Below are positions 12,101 through 21,800 of a DNA stretch of 64,000 nt, piece by piece; positions within the stretch are counted from its first letter, which is position 1; each line of letters starts with the position of its first letter. The notes under the pieces were generated by a model that worked only from the letters and a program-made list of their open reading frames with translations, searched no databases and had not been told where the DNA came from. Where the stretch lies: positions 186,001-250,000 of the forward strand of contig JAMZAV010001050.1 of NCBI GenBank assembly GCA_024449915.1, in the 5' to 3' direction. The DNA comes from Sweltsa coloradensis. Lineage: Eukaryota > Arthropoda > Insecta > Plecoptera > Chloroperlidae. Made by a program: the position numbers and the translations under genes.

Positions 12101-15100
12101 GCCATCTTGAGCCGTTCGGCTATTGGCAACTTAGCTTAAATTCTGAACAATTACTTTGACTTTCGAGTTTGATTATCGACCACACAGAGCATTGATTAGC
12201 AGAGATGTTTTAAATCAACCAATGGCGTATAAGGAAGGCTAAAAACAAAACCCAGTCGCCTTGTCTGACATCATAATTGAATGGAAATTGGAAATCTTCT
12301 TTCTCTTCTCTTCTTCTCTTATGCCCACATTGACATATCTATGTAATCATGTGTCTTGACAACCAGTAAAGATAGGACTCCTGTTCCCTCCTGTCCATAC
12401 CCCCTGGCATTTCCCCATAGTGTCCTTTCAATGTAGCGCATCTAAATAGATGTCTGTCCTGTGTTCCATCACCACAGAGTTTACACATGCTGCTCTCCAT
12501 CACACCTATTCTATGTAAGTGCTTTGCTAGCAAGTCATGGCCGGTATCTAGTCTAAACTGTGCTGTTGTAGTTCTTCTCCTATAATGGTTTGTCCTATCA
12601 TTTCTTCCTTTCCTTGTATTAACTAGCTCACTCCACATTTTATTCTTGCCTTTCTCCTTCCATGCTTTCTTTACCTCCGAGTTGCTGGCTGATTTCAGAT
12701 GTGATTTAGCTGATCTGTATGGTATGGATATGATTGGAAATAGTTCTAAGGGTTTGTAGACACGGCGGTACGATTTTCTGCTAACGGCTATTGGGTAGGT
12801 AGCTACTTGACCCTACGACTCTGCCACATTACACTGTTGCGTATGAAGCTATCAGCCTATGTTATGGTGGCATCGTCGACGACCTTACGGGTACGAATAT
12901 CCACTCCGATATGCCTATTCTGAAATGAGTCTGAACATAGAAAAATGTAAATGGGTAAGGTTTACTAGAAGGGTAGTCCAAGGTTTAGGGGAGGATTACT
13001 CTATCATGGAGAAGGACCTGGAGAAGGTGAATAAAATAAAATATTTGGGATTGTGGCTACAGAGCAAACTCAGTTGGGAGGACCAGGTCACGGCAGTCTC
13101 AGAGAAGGGTTTTCGGTGCCTAAATTTTGTAATGCGAACTCTGAAAGGGGCGAGTAGGGAGTTTAAATGGCATGCGTACAAAACACTAGTGAGACCAGTC
13201 CGAGTATGCAGGGATTGCAGCAGGGGCAATATGGGATCTATATAGGAAAGGGGAAGTTAATGAAATTGAGACAATAGGCCTACAGAAAAGAGCTGCAAGA
13301 AGGAAGGATACTTTGAAAGGGCAATACTTGGAAGGAGGAAGTGATAAATGGACAGGTGGTAGTAAGGACGTATGAAAGTGTCTCCGGTATGGTTAGGGAA
13401 CTAGGATAGGAGAAGCTTGTGGATAGGCAAAGGATGGACAGACTGAGTAAAATGTATGAGGTGACTAGAGCTCAGGAGGGTTGGGGGAGATCAACCGGTA
13501 CTTGTTCATTAACGGGACCCCCCAAAAGTGAAAAGTAGGTTAGTGGGGTTGGGGTGTGTGTGCAAAGCACCGTGGGGGAGCATGAAGTGCGTTGCTGTGG
13601 TCAGCTACACGACGCTTCGCGCCCCCTTTGGGGGGTCCCGTTAATGTACAAGTACCGGTTAATCTCCCTCTAGTCACCTTATACATTTTACTCAGTCTGT
13701 CCATCCTACTACCTAGGCCTACTACTTTTTGGGGGGTCCCTATAATGAACAAGTAGGCCTACCGATGAACCTAGCCATCTTAGCCTAGAAGGGCTAATTA
13801 TGTAGCCAGGGGGTACTTCTTCGGTTGGTAGCCCCCAACTTTTTAACAAGGGGAAAAGTACCGGTAGGTTAGGGGGGGGGGGCACGAAGCGCGTATGTTT
13901 TAATAATAATAATAATATTGTAAAACATATGCGTAACGCGCCACCCACCCACCCCCTAACCTACTTTTCCCCTAATATTACAGTGTTAAAAAGTTGGGGG
14001 CTACCAACCGAAGAAGTGCCGCCAGAGGTGATCATATGTGGAATATGAGAGAGGTACATGGGCATCTGATGTTGGAAGGAATTTGTTCTTGGCCAGAAAG
14101 GTGGTGGAGTGGAATGGCCTTGAGCCCCCTGACGGGGGGGGGGGGGGGGGGGGAGGAAGGCCTATTGGAAGTAAAGGATAGGCCTAGGCCATAAAAGGAT
14201 GAAAAATATCACTTAAGCTGCTGCCAATGGTTTTCCCTCACTATAAAGAAAGTAAGAGGGAAGCAGAGCTGCAGAGACCAAGCTTCATTGAGAGAGAAGG
14301 AAGGTCAGAACAAAAGGCATAAAAATGGTAGGCCTAATTTCTAGAATCGGAGTGGATATTCGTACAGTCAGCAGGAAAAATAGTGAAAATTATTCGTAGG
14401 CCTACAGTCATCGACAAACAATACCACCTAACTAGGCCAATAGCTACAAATATCACGGTGCAGTGTGGCAGAGTGGTAGCGCGTTCGAATTCTATGCAAA
14501 AGGTCGGTGGTTCAAATCTTCGTTAGGTCGTTTTTTTACCATTCTATTTGGGTCCATGTTTTTTCTGCAAATGATTTCACTACATTCGGCCCCGTCGCAA
14601 ACACAATTCTAGATGATAAAAGCGTTTAAAAAGTGCTGGGGCCTAGGCCTATTTGAAGGAAAAGCCTCATCTCTACACCTCGACGTGTAGGCAGCCTAAA
14701 AAGGACTTTTGTTTAAAATAGCAACGTTAAAGTTCTTGGAAGTTTTTTTGTTGTAATAAAACAGCAAAAAAGGACGACAACCGAAAAAGGCTTTCGTTTA
14801 AATAGCAACGTTAAAGATCTTAAGTTTTTTTTGTTGTTACTAAAACAGCAAAAAAGGACGACGGAAGGACGACACTTTTATTACGGCGCCTTTATCCAAG
14901 ATCATTGACTGTACGAATAATTTTGCACTATATTTCCGGCTGACTGTACGAATATCCACAGCATTCTAGAATATAGGAGAGAACAAACAAAAGGAAGGAG
15001 GAATAGAAGAAGGAAGGATGAATTAAAACCTGCCACCGACTAGGCCTACCAGTCAATAGCACAAGAAGACAACAATACAATAGGCCTAGGCCTACATACC

Positions 15101-18100
15101 CTAGGCCTATCATTCGTAAATTACTTAGGATTATCGTAATGACATTTTAGGGGATTTTACAGAATCACATGTTAGGCCCAGTTCCCACAATCGTGTAGGC
15201 CTAGGCCTATTAATCTTTAGAAAATGTTTTAGATACAAGAAATCCGATAGGGCCTAGAGATCCTGATTGGTTAGCAGGCCTAATGTTTTAGTGGCCTGTC
15301 ATACTCATAATAGGGCTAAAGTTAGGCTAATCCTTTTGATTGGTCGTCGTATGGATTATTGACGTCTGATTGGTTCGTTGTAAGAATTTTTGTTTTTGTT
15401 AGGCTATAACAATTTCTTAAGACTAAAACAATAACAATTTAGGACTAACATGTAAAGAATAATCATTCACATCCAGGCCTAGTTCTAAGACGCAAGGTCT
15501 AAGGCGTAATATTTTGTAGGCCTATTGCCGAGTAGCCTATGTGTTAGGGGAGATTGGGGTAATTAGGAACAAATTTGTGTAAGTTGACCTATGATCTCAA
15601 TTTACATATAACTAGAAAAACATATTATAAATGTTTTAGTGGTATCAGATACATTGAAACATTGGCTTTCTTAATAAAATTAAATATTTTGCATTCATGT
15701 GTTATTTTAGATGCAATGATTTTTTTTCTACACGCGCATATTGTTCCTTATTACCCCAACATTTTGGGGCAATAAGGAACAAGCATTATATTTATAAGAA
15801 GCAAGGTAGGTGCATTAAAAATACATGGGGCAAATAGGAACATAGGTATTGTAGTATAATTAAGTAGCAAAAGAATTCATCTTGATATATTGCTTATTGA
15901 CAAAGTTAGAACAGATGCAAATTGTAGTATTTTTTTAATAGCTAGAAACATGACATTAGCCTACAGTTTTTTTAAACTGTAATTTTTGTCTTAAAACTAC
16001 ACAAAGCTTCTCATAGCATGATGTTAATATTTAAAAAAAGTATTTGTATCATGAAAAATTACAAATATAGAAATTGTTATGCATGAATTACTGTTTAATA
16101 GGAAAAATATACACTTTTTAAGTGGGGGCAATAAGGAACACTTCCCTCACATTTAATTTATTAACCCAGATTTTCATCAGGGCCTACTTGTTGTGTTTTA
16201 AACTTTTCCCAAAATGATTGAATTATTTTTGGATCTGGTTCTAAATTAAATTTAGTGATCCCAATGAGCTTAATTGGGCCTAGGAAAAGATTTGCCTCTT
16301 GAATGATGTCAAAGTCATCCCTCAAGGGCCAAGCAAAGATATTACCTCTACGCTCTAGGAATTTTACTTCAATTTCCAGTGGTTGATGATTGTGGATTCT
16401 TATTACCCTGCCTGCATGACGAGACATGTTTGTTCCCATTTACCCCTATGTTATAGCATTACACTATATGACTCATTCCTATTTTCCCCTAGTATTCCTA
16501 TTTACCCCTCATGGGTGTTCCCTTTTACCCCAAAAATTAAGTTTTTGGGGCAAATAGGAATTACCCCCTACTTTTAGGAGAGGAAAGAGATAAAAAATTA
16601 CAAAAAACAAAATAAGGCACTCTCATAATATGTAAGCAGTAAAATAAGCATACAGTCTTTAATACAATTAATTCTTATAAGAAAGGAAAATTTGATTTTT
16701 AAAACATTGTTAGAAACATTTTACACTTTTTTTGCAGTAGCTACCTTACAAGAGTCCTAAAAACACCAATCAAAAGTTATTGTTTTCAGTAGAATTGATT
16801 ACATTATCAAAGAAGAAGGTAGGCCTACCTATGTTCCTTACCAAACAATTTTTCATAAAAATTTACATCTTCAAATTTCTTAATTATAGGGCTTGTTCCC
16901 AATTACCCCAATTCCTTATTACCCCAATCTCCCATACAATCAACGTTCACAACTCGTCCTAAAGTCGCAAGGCTTAGGTCGCAAGTCATAACGAATTGCC
17001 CAAAATCCAATTCTTACGACTAGCCTAGGCTTTACGACGAGCCAATAACAACAGTGAGCTGTGTGGGCACTCTTTCGGTTGGTATGGCCAAACTTCTTTT
17101 AACACTATTTTAGGGGAAGAGCCTAGGTACACGGGAGGTGGGGTTGGGCGCAAAACGCGTATGTTTTACAAAATTACAATACGGTATTATCATTATTATT
17201 ACTCCGCGCCCCCCCCCCCCCCCCTCCCACGTAGGCCTACCTAGGCTTTTCCCCTAAAACAGTGTTAAAAGAAGTTTGGCCATACCAACAGAAAGAGTAC
17301 ATAGGCCTACCGCTGTGTGTGCGAGTGAGAAAAGAGAGAGAAGAGAGCGTCTAGGCCTATACGTAGGCAGTAGTGAACGATTCACATTTCTTACGACTTA
17401 GGCCCTTACACCATGCGATTAGACCTTGCGCCTTAGAACTAGTTGTGAATGATGCTCCTACGCCTATGCTCTTATAACTAAACCAATCAATGGGAACTGG
17501 CTGGGCCTTAATGGATGCAATATTTTGTTGGTTTAGGCCTAGGGCTTAGGTCTACTTCAGGGTTACCCAGGCTTAGACCTAGGACCGTCCGTAGGCTAGG
17601 CCTATATGGGAAGAATGCTTAGGCCTAGCCTCTTTTGAACTCGGGATACCTCGTAGGACTAGCCTAGGCCCTAGGCTAGGGGCCTCCTCCTTGGCCTAGG
17701 CCTAGGCCTAGCTAGGGCCTAGGGCTAGGCCTAGCCTAGGCCTAGGCTTTGGGTTTAGGCATGACCTAGAGCCTGGCCCTTGGAATAAAAGCCATGGCCG
17801 GAAAAATGATTGCGTGAATAGGAAAAGACTAAAGCCTAGGCTACCTAGTTAACAAGAAATCACTGTTACCTTTTTTACACCTTTGTATACGTAAACATAA
17901 AGTTCTCTGCCGAAATTGAAGCAAATCCTATCGCCATTGCCGCTAGGATCCGGTAAATTTACAAATGACACACGAACAGCCGCACTTCCTTGAGTGTTTG
18001 TATAACCAACCCTGTTGGGTCTTGAATATTCCGAAAGAGTCATTAGTCTGTAGCTACCTTCTCTTGTAATAAATTGTGTTTTCAGTTCGTCTTTTCCTCC

Positions 18101-18124
18101 ACCATCTTGTACCGCCATTTTCAT
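3063..18124 (-). CDS. WDR20: WDR20-family WD40 protein (five coding exons, one frame break)
   Basis: WDR20/DMWD-family WD40 protein; in animals it binds UAF1 (WDR48) and activates the deubiquitinases USP12 and USP46. Coding exons on the minus strand are 18124-17870, 9031-8849, 8381-7299, 4185-4041 and 3155-3063. All introns are GT-AG, with phases 0,0,2,0. The product is 585 aa once one extra base in exon 3 is discounted; human WDR20 is about 569 aa. Recognisable blocks are TREGSYRLMTLSEYSRPNRV (exon 1), YKGTNPTCHDFN and STGQIQLIDPIKKE (exon 2), VSQDGFLRVFHYD, CVCWSPDGRYVVVGGEDDL and SVGQDTQLCLWD (exon 3), and LICKKIAHERL and ACQDGYVYTW (exon 4). A Ser/Asn-rich insert separates the last WD repeats, as in the family. 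It is head-to-head with UTP25. Identity is very secure; the first of two nearby ATGs (M-K-M) was taken as start. Confidence 0.95.
3203..3629. mobile_element. hAT-type MITE with 8-bp target duplication
   Basis: Ends CAGGGGTAGACAA and TTGTCCACCCCTG are inverted. The element is flanked on both sides by AACTAGAC (3195-3202 and 3630-3637), a perfect 8-bp duplication typical of hAT transposition. Its right end is duplicated in tandem (about 3508-3567 and 3569-3629). It sits in the last intron of WDR20, about 50 bp from the terminal exon. Confidence 0.85.
4041..4185 (-). CDS. WDR20: WDR20 coding exon 4
   Basis: 145 nt, entered in phase 2 from exon 3 (AG|G gives R). It reads FDECPILEPLICKKIAHERL then ...GYVYTWARPGKM, the conserved last WD repeat. 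The acceptor is GTTGCAG|G and the donor ATG|GTGAGT, leaving in phase 0. Confidence 0.95.
4405..4570. repeat. Dispersed repeat, copy A
   Basis: Shares GGGATGACATCGAT, ATCATTGTGACCTAA, TATTTTGGTGG and the TTTCCGCGG/TTTCCGTG-AGCCCGTGA stretches with 39534-39720. The end resembles hAT-type TAGGGATG termini. It lies in WDR20 intron 3. Confidence 0.55.
5070..6288. mobile_element. Non-autonomous hAT-type element with target duplication
   Basis: Termini TAGGGATGTCAACGAT and ATCGTTTGACATCCCTA are inverted. Both sides carry ATTAATTTT (5061-5069 and 6289-6297). The interior has a diverged direct repeat (GAGGACACAC-GGGGTGGTGGC at 5195 and 5769) and no transposase. Located in WDR20 intron 3. Confidence 0.82.
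6350..6753 (+). mobile_element. 5S rRNA-derived SINE (SINE3-like)
   Basis: The head at about 6350-6460 is recognisably 5S rRNA, with the internal promoter GAAGTTAAGCAACATCGGGC at 6398 and a degenerate box C (GAGTGGGTCGCCGC). The body includes the widespread CCGTCCTTTCGGATGGGACG segment. It ends in a poly-A tail at 6735-6753. Confidence 0.8.
7299..8381 (-). CDS. WDR20: WDR20 coding exon 3, with a +1 frame break
   Basis: Largest exon (1083 nt), from RLIDKTKVTCIRWVPGS to GLGFGDN. It holds most of the WD repeats. Frame is lost in a C5 run at 8224-8228 (G5 on the coding strand). With four bases the reading continues KQGEGFAIHTCKTKSTRNP, matching the family; with five it runs into unrelated sequence. 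Discounting one base gives 1082 nt, which is exactly the phase 2 required by the next exon, so the extra base is an assembly error or a recent lesion. Confidence 0.93.
8849..9031 (-). CDS. WDR20: WDR20 coding exon 2
   Basis: 61 codons (residues 86-146), AADLTKPVDKK to KLYNEE. The acceptor is TTGCAG|GCT and the donor GAGGAG|GTAGGT. Both junctions are phase 0 and join conserved family sequence on each side without gap. Confidence 0.95.
9150..9620. repeat. GACGAG-(G)AGCGCAGCGA repeat family fragments
   Basis: Pieces of a dispersed family beginning AGACGAGTGAGCGCAGCGAA (9153). A second copy at about 9428-9605 carries GAACTGCTAACAAAATGAGC, and a further start lies at 9609. Related copies are at 31940-32162 and, inverted, 33960-34110. 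Located in WDR20 intron 1. Confidence 0.6.
10191..11790 (+). pseudogene. Degenerate non-LTR retrotransposon (reverse transcriptase, LINE 3' half)
   Basis: Plus-strand frames give FYDFSKAFDT (RT motif A, about 10290), LTKGVPQGSILGP (motif B, 10480), LFADDTSHLIASNK (motif C, 10579), then EFLGLTLADTLEWSTHI and MLRRLKHIISPQILKSVYYA. At least three frame breaks separate them. The 3' tail at 11640-11790 contains the inverted motif GTAGGGAGGAGCTC, repeated in another copy at 28540-28705. Sequence style is close to the large LINE at 19.8-21.5 kb. Confidence 0.85.
12330..12760 (-). pseudogene. LINE 3' fragment with cysteine-histidine knuckle
   Basis: Minus-strand ORF 12638-12339 reads TTTAQFRLDTGHDLLAKHL then CKLCGDGTQDRHLFRC. 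This is the region after the RT/RNase H of I/R1-type LINEs, ending in a CCHC-like cluster. Both ends are lost. Confidence 0.65.
12900..13480 (+). pseudogene. LINE reverse-transcriptase C-terminal fragment
   Basis: ORF 12859-13245 contains MSLNIEKCKWVRF and KVNKIKYLGLWLQSKLSWED, the RT thumb/connection of a non-LTR element. The following bases continue in other frames to RLSKMYEVTR near 13440. It is a decayed fragment; its last part is inverted-duplicated at 13628-13712. Confidence 0.7.
13432..13712. repeat. Fold-back inverted duplication, arms about 85-90 bp
   Basis: Left arm 13432-13524 and right arm 13628-13712 are near-perfect inverted copies with a loop of about 100 bp. The outer parts belong to the LINE fragment (GACTGAGTAAAATGTAT) and the inner parts are CCGGTACTTG-TCATTAACGGG. 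It would form a strong hairpin in RNA. Confidence 0.75.
13808..14025. mobile_element. Palindromic MITE, copy 1
   Basis: Arms begin GTACTTCTTCGGTTGGTAGC and run through GGGGAAAAGTA to a central ATAATAATAAT loop, then return inverted to GCTACCAACCGAAGAAGTGC. The second copy is at 17068-17302. There is no ORF. Confidence 0.75.
14459..14531 (+). ncRNA. tRNA-like sequence (pseudogene or SINE head)
   Basis: Box A-like TGGCAGAGTGGTAGCGCG at 14473 and box B-like GGTTCAAATC at 14510 are spaced as in a tRNA and followed by T7. The stems pair poorly, so a functional tRNA is unlikely. Confidence 0.4.
15545..16936. mobile_element. Pogo/Tigger-like TIR element with transposase remnant
   Basis: Ends TA-GGGGAGATTGGGGTAA and TTACCCCAATCTCCC-ATA form inverted repeats beside TA. 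The 5' end motif GGGG-AAT-AGGAAC recurs inside several times in both orientations (15766, 15828, 16127, 16547). The minus ORF 16439-16161 (IEVKFLERRGNIFAWPLRDD) resembles the C-terminal tail of pogo-type DDE proteins. The rest of the transposase is gone. Confidence 0.65.
17068..17302. mobile_element. Palindromic MITE, copy 2
   Basis: Same fold-back family as 13808-14025: CTTTCGGTTGGTATGGCC on the left and GGCCATACCAACAGAAAG on the right, with GGGGAAGAGCC/GGCTTTTCCCC inner arms and a C-run near 17207. About 800 bp from WDR20 exon 1. Confidence 0.75.
17870..18124 (-). CDS. WDR20: WDR20 coding exon 1
   Basis: 85 codons beginning MKMAVQDGGG. An alternative ATG lies two codons in, at 18118. The exon ends KGVKK with donor AAG|GTAAC, phase 0. 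It carries the conserved N-terminal block SEYSRPNRV and RVSFVNLPDPSGNGDRICFN typical of WDR20. Confidence 0.95.
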
Positions 18125-18277
18125 TCACACAACTGGATTAATGATTGAAGGAGCCGTCGAAGTCGGGCCGTCATCTCGTCCCCAGTTTCGGTGCGCGCGC
18201 ATTTACGGAAACGGAACTTATAAAACAGCTGAGTGCTGACCGAAGAACGTCAAAACATTGGAAACAACCACAACGGC
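18125..18277. promoter_or_regulatory. Divergent WDR20/UTP25 promoter
   Basis: Only 153 bp separate the two start codons, so both 5'UTRs and core promoters must lie here or overlap the flanking exons. It is GC-richer than its surroundings, with a GCGCGCGC stretch near 18192. A TATA-like TTATAAAA at 18218-18225 points toward UTP25. Bidirectional use is inferred from geometry. Confidence 0.7.
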
Positions 18278-18897
18278 ATGGCACGTGGGAGAAGTAAACA
18301 CCGAGGAGGTGGAAGAAATAGTAAATATTCAAATAATAGAGGCAGGGGACGTGGTAAGTTTAACACAAAACCTTATAATAAACATGATTCTTCACACCTA
18401 AAAGAATTTGGTGAAGCTCACCCGAGCGAGGATGTTGACGCAGAACACAATAGTAAACGCAGGAAAATTGACAATAGACCGAGGGGCTCCACCAAGGAGG
18501 AAAGCAGCGAAGACGATGTCGAAGAACAATATAATCCTTACACACAATTGCTTTCCACATTCTCTAGTATTGATCAAAGCTCACAGAAGAAAGCAATTGA
18601 TAGTGACGAAACAGAGGAGGATACAGAGCCGTCTGAAGACGAAGGTGGGAGATCCCGTGTCAGCCCTACCGGTAGAGAAGATTTGTTAGACCTACATGAT
18701 GATGACAGTGACGACCAAGTCAATTCTGATACTGATTCCTCAAACTCAGATGTATCGTCTAAAAATTTAAAGCCGGAGCCAGATACAGAAGATGGTAGCA
18801 GCACAGACGGTGAGAACCAATAAGTGGGCCAAAGCTTGAGGATTCTCCTAGCCCCACATATTCAGAAGATGACGAAGATGACATACAGGCTGCAAAG
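18278..18897 (+). CDS. UTP25: UTP25 coding exon 1, with a -1 frame break
   Basis: Begins [16 protein letters not shown], contains [12 protein letters not shown], then long acidic/serine tracts. The first frame stops at TAA 18821-18823. The next frame continues [18 protein letters not shown] and reaches a clean donor GCAAAG|GTGGGT. Adding one base near 18814-18822 (for instance in the CC of GAACCAA) joins them; 620+1 nt gives the phase 0 that exon 2 needs. Confidence 0.88.
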
Positions 18898-21800
18898 GTG
18901 GGTAACAATGCAATGACTAGGCATGCACATCAAAGTGGTCTGTCTAAACGTCACAGAAACATTAGACTGGTCCATCCGTCATTGAACAGGTCACCTCCAA
19001 AATTCAGTTTCAGTCTTTGGTATTTATATAGTTTGCCGAGAGAAATGAATTAAAATTTTCTCACCTTCTTTATAGTTTATAGGTATTATTAATGATTCTT
19101 AATTCATTTTCAGTTGGCGCACTACAAACTTTTTATTATTTACTAATGTTCTTTGTCGTTTTACCAATGGTAGTTGTGCTGTCAGAGTCACTATGTAGCC
19201 TATGTTTGTGCGCGAGACCGCCATGTTGGTTTGCGTAGTGTTCCTCCTTTCAATGGTTCCACTGTCAAGGAAAGCGCTATCTCTACCGCTACGTCCCAAC
19301 CGGCAGCGGCATGTACAGATGGAGTTTATCCACTATCAATGTCAGTGATAACGCGCTTCACCATGGTGTGTGACGGTTGTCAGGTCACTCTGTGTGATTT
19401 CAATGTTATGTGTAGGGACAATGAAAACCTAATTAGGTTTTTATGTGAACACTCACTCACTCACTCACTCTAAACTCGTCACTACTATGCGGCGGCATAT
19501 GAGCTTCATATATGTCACTACTATCGTTACCAATATAGCGGACAATTGACATTGCGGCTACACTACCTACGTTGGTAGGGCTAATTACACGAATAACATC
19601 AATTATGGTTTCATTTCATTTCATTTCATTCTTTATTCACAGATTCTTACATAGTAAAAATATACCCTCTCCTGAGAGAGAGGGAGTGAATAACTAGCAT
19701 AGTCATTAGAATTAGAATATAAATAGTAATACAATAAAATATTTAAGAGAACAATTAATAAGAATAGATAAGATAAACATACATACGTTATGTGATGGAC
19801 AAGAAGGAAGATGGGACACAAAATGTGTTAGTTAAATTCAATTTTTGCAATAAGGAATTCCTCTAAAGAATAAAAAGGGTTATGAATGAGAAAAGATTTA
19901 ATTTTAATTCTAAATGATGTTGGAGTATCGTTTTTGATGGATTGTGGAAATTTATTGTAAATTTTACTACAGAGGTAGCTTGGACTGTTTTTAAATAGTG
20001 AATGGTTGAAAGTAGGAATGAATATGTTAGAGTTAGTACGCGTTTTATGAGAGTGGTTTATTGCATTTGTTAAAAACAGTTCAGGATGAGAGTGTGCAAA
20101 TGTGGAAGCTGACAAAATTAATTCGGATGTAAGAGTCAATATATGAAGATTAGTGAAATGTGTCTTACATGAATGTCGCCTTGATATACCGGCGATTATT
20201 CTCACCGCCCTTTTTTGTATTATGAATATTCGTTTAGCATGACTTGAGATGCCCCAAAATAGAACTGCATATGAGATAATTGACTGAATGTATGAATGAT
20301 ATACCATGAGTAACGTAGAAGGGCTCACAAGAAGTTTTAGCCTTCGAAGCATGAAACAACCACTTAGCAGACGCGGTGCCAATGTCTGGATATGTGGAAG
20401 CCAGTCAAGGGACTCACTCACAGTAAGCCCTAGAATTTTTGCAGTAGGTTGCCTTGCTATACTCTTACCATCCAGACGAATAAGGGGGCTTAAGGGGTAT
20501 TGCGATGCATTAGTATGAAAATTTAAGAAAATTGTTTTTATCGTTTGGATAGCCAGTCTACTAGACTTACAGTATGATGATATTTGTGATACTTGAGAAT
20601 TTGCAGCTGATGTTAGCAACATTGAATTTACATTATGGGGGGCTATGAGGAGGGAGTTGATGTCATCAGCATATAAGGTGAGGAAAGATTTTACAATGTC
20701 CTGGAAATTTTCCATATTAAGAAGTTTGGGAAGACTGTTAATATATATTATAAAAAATAGAGGGCCAAGCGTAGACCCTTGGGGGACACCACTAGTTATT
20801 GGGAGTGGGTCAGATATTGAAGGAATGTGTGATTTCGATGACATTATTTTCACCGTTTGTTTGCGGTTAGTGAGAAATGACGTTATCCAACTGTGTGCAG
20901 GGCCGATAATGCCTAAGGAATGTAGTGTTTTGAGGAGAATTCCATGATCGATTGTATCAAAAGCTTTGCTCATATCAAAAAAGAGCCCAATGGCTTGATC
21001 TCCTCTGTCTAAAGCAGAGTAAAGTGATGAGAGATATGAAAAAATAGCTGTCGTCGTAGATTTCCCAGAACAGAAGCCATGCTGACTGTCATCTAGAATG
21101 TGATATTTATTGAGATAGGAGGTAAGTCGATTGTACATTACGAGTTCAAAATTTTTTGAAAACGATGAGAGTAATGAGATTGGGCGATACTTATCTAAAA
21201 TATCCATCTTTCCTTTTTTGTGTATAGGGACGATTGTTGATTGCTTCAAAATTGTGGGGAAAGTGCCAGTTTCGAACGACATGTTAATAATGTTGGATAG
21301 AGGCAATGCAATGGAGTTAATTGATTTCACTAGGATGGCACTAGGTATGCCATCATGTCCGCACGAGTACTTAGGAGCTACTTTCTTCATTAGTTTGCAA
21401 ATTTCTGTAGGATTTGTTGGATATAAAAAGAATGATTTGATTGGTCTCAATATATCAGACACAATAGGAGTTTTAAAAGAGGTATAGCACTAATTTCTTT
21501 AAAGAACACGTTGAATCTATTAGCAACCTCAAAAGGATTATCGATCCTTTTCCCATCAACCGCAATTGCCATGTTTATAGGTGAAGTAGATGATGATGTC
21601 TCTGATCTGATAATGTTCCAGGATGCCCTAGATTTATTTGTGGAAGATTAAAATAATGCTATCGTAAATTTCTCTTTGGCTATTTTAATATTTCTAGAGT
21701 GAAGATTTTTTAAACGATTGTAATTGCCTTTATGAATAAGGTCAAGTGGTTTTCTCTACATAGTGCATGTAGGTTCCTGAGGTCGGCAGATGCTGAGCGA

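Larger units (their letters stand above)
9032..17869 (-). other. WDR20: WDR20 intron 1
   Basis: An 8.8-kb intron filled with LINE fragments, fold-back elements, a pogo-like element and a very dense AGGCCTA tract near 17630-17760. No other host coding exon was recognised. Confidence 0.7.

Noticed and set aside
18233..18277. Longer N-terminus for UTP25
   Set aside because: The frame upstream of ATG 18278 opens only with a GTG and lies in the putative 5'UTR; ATG 18278 is the first methionine.
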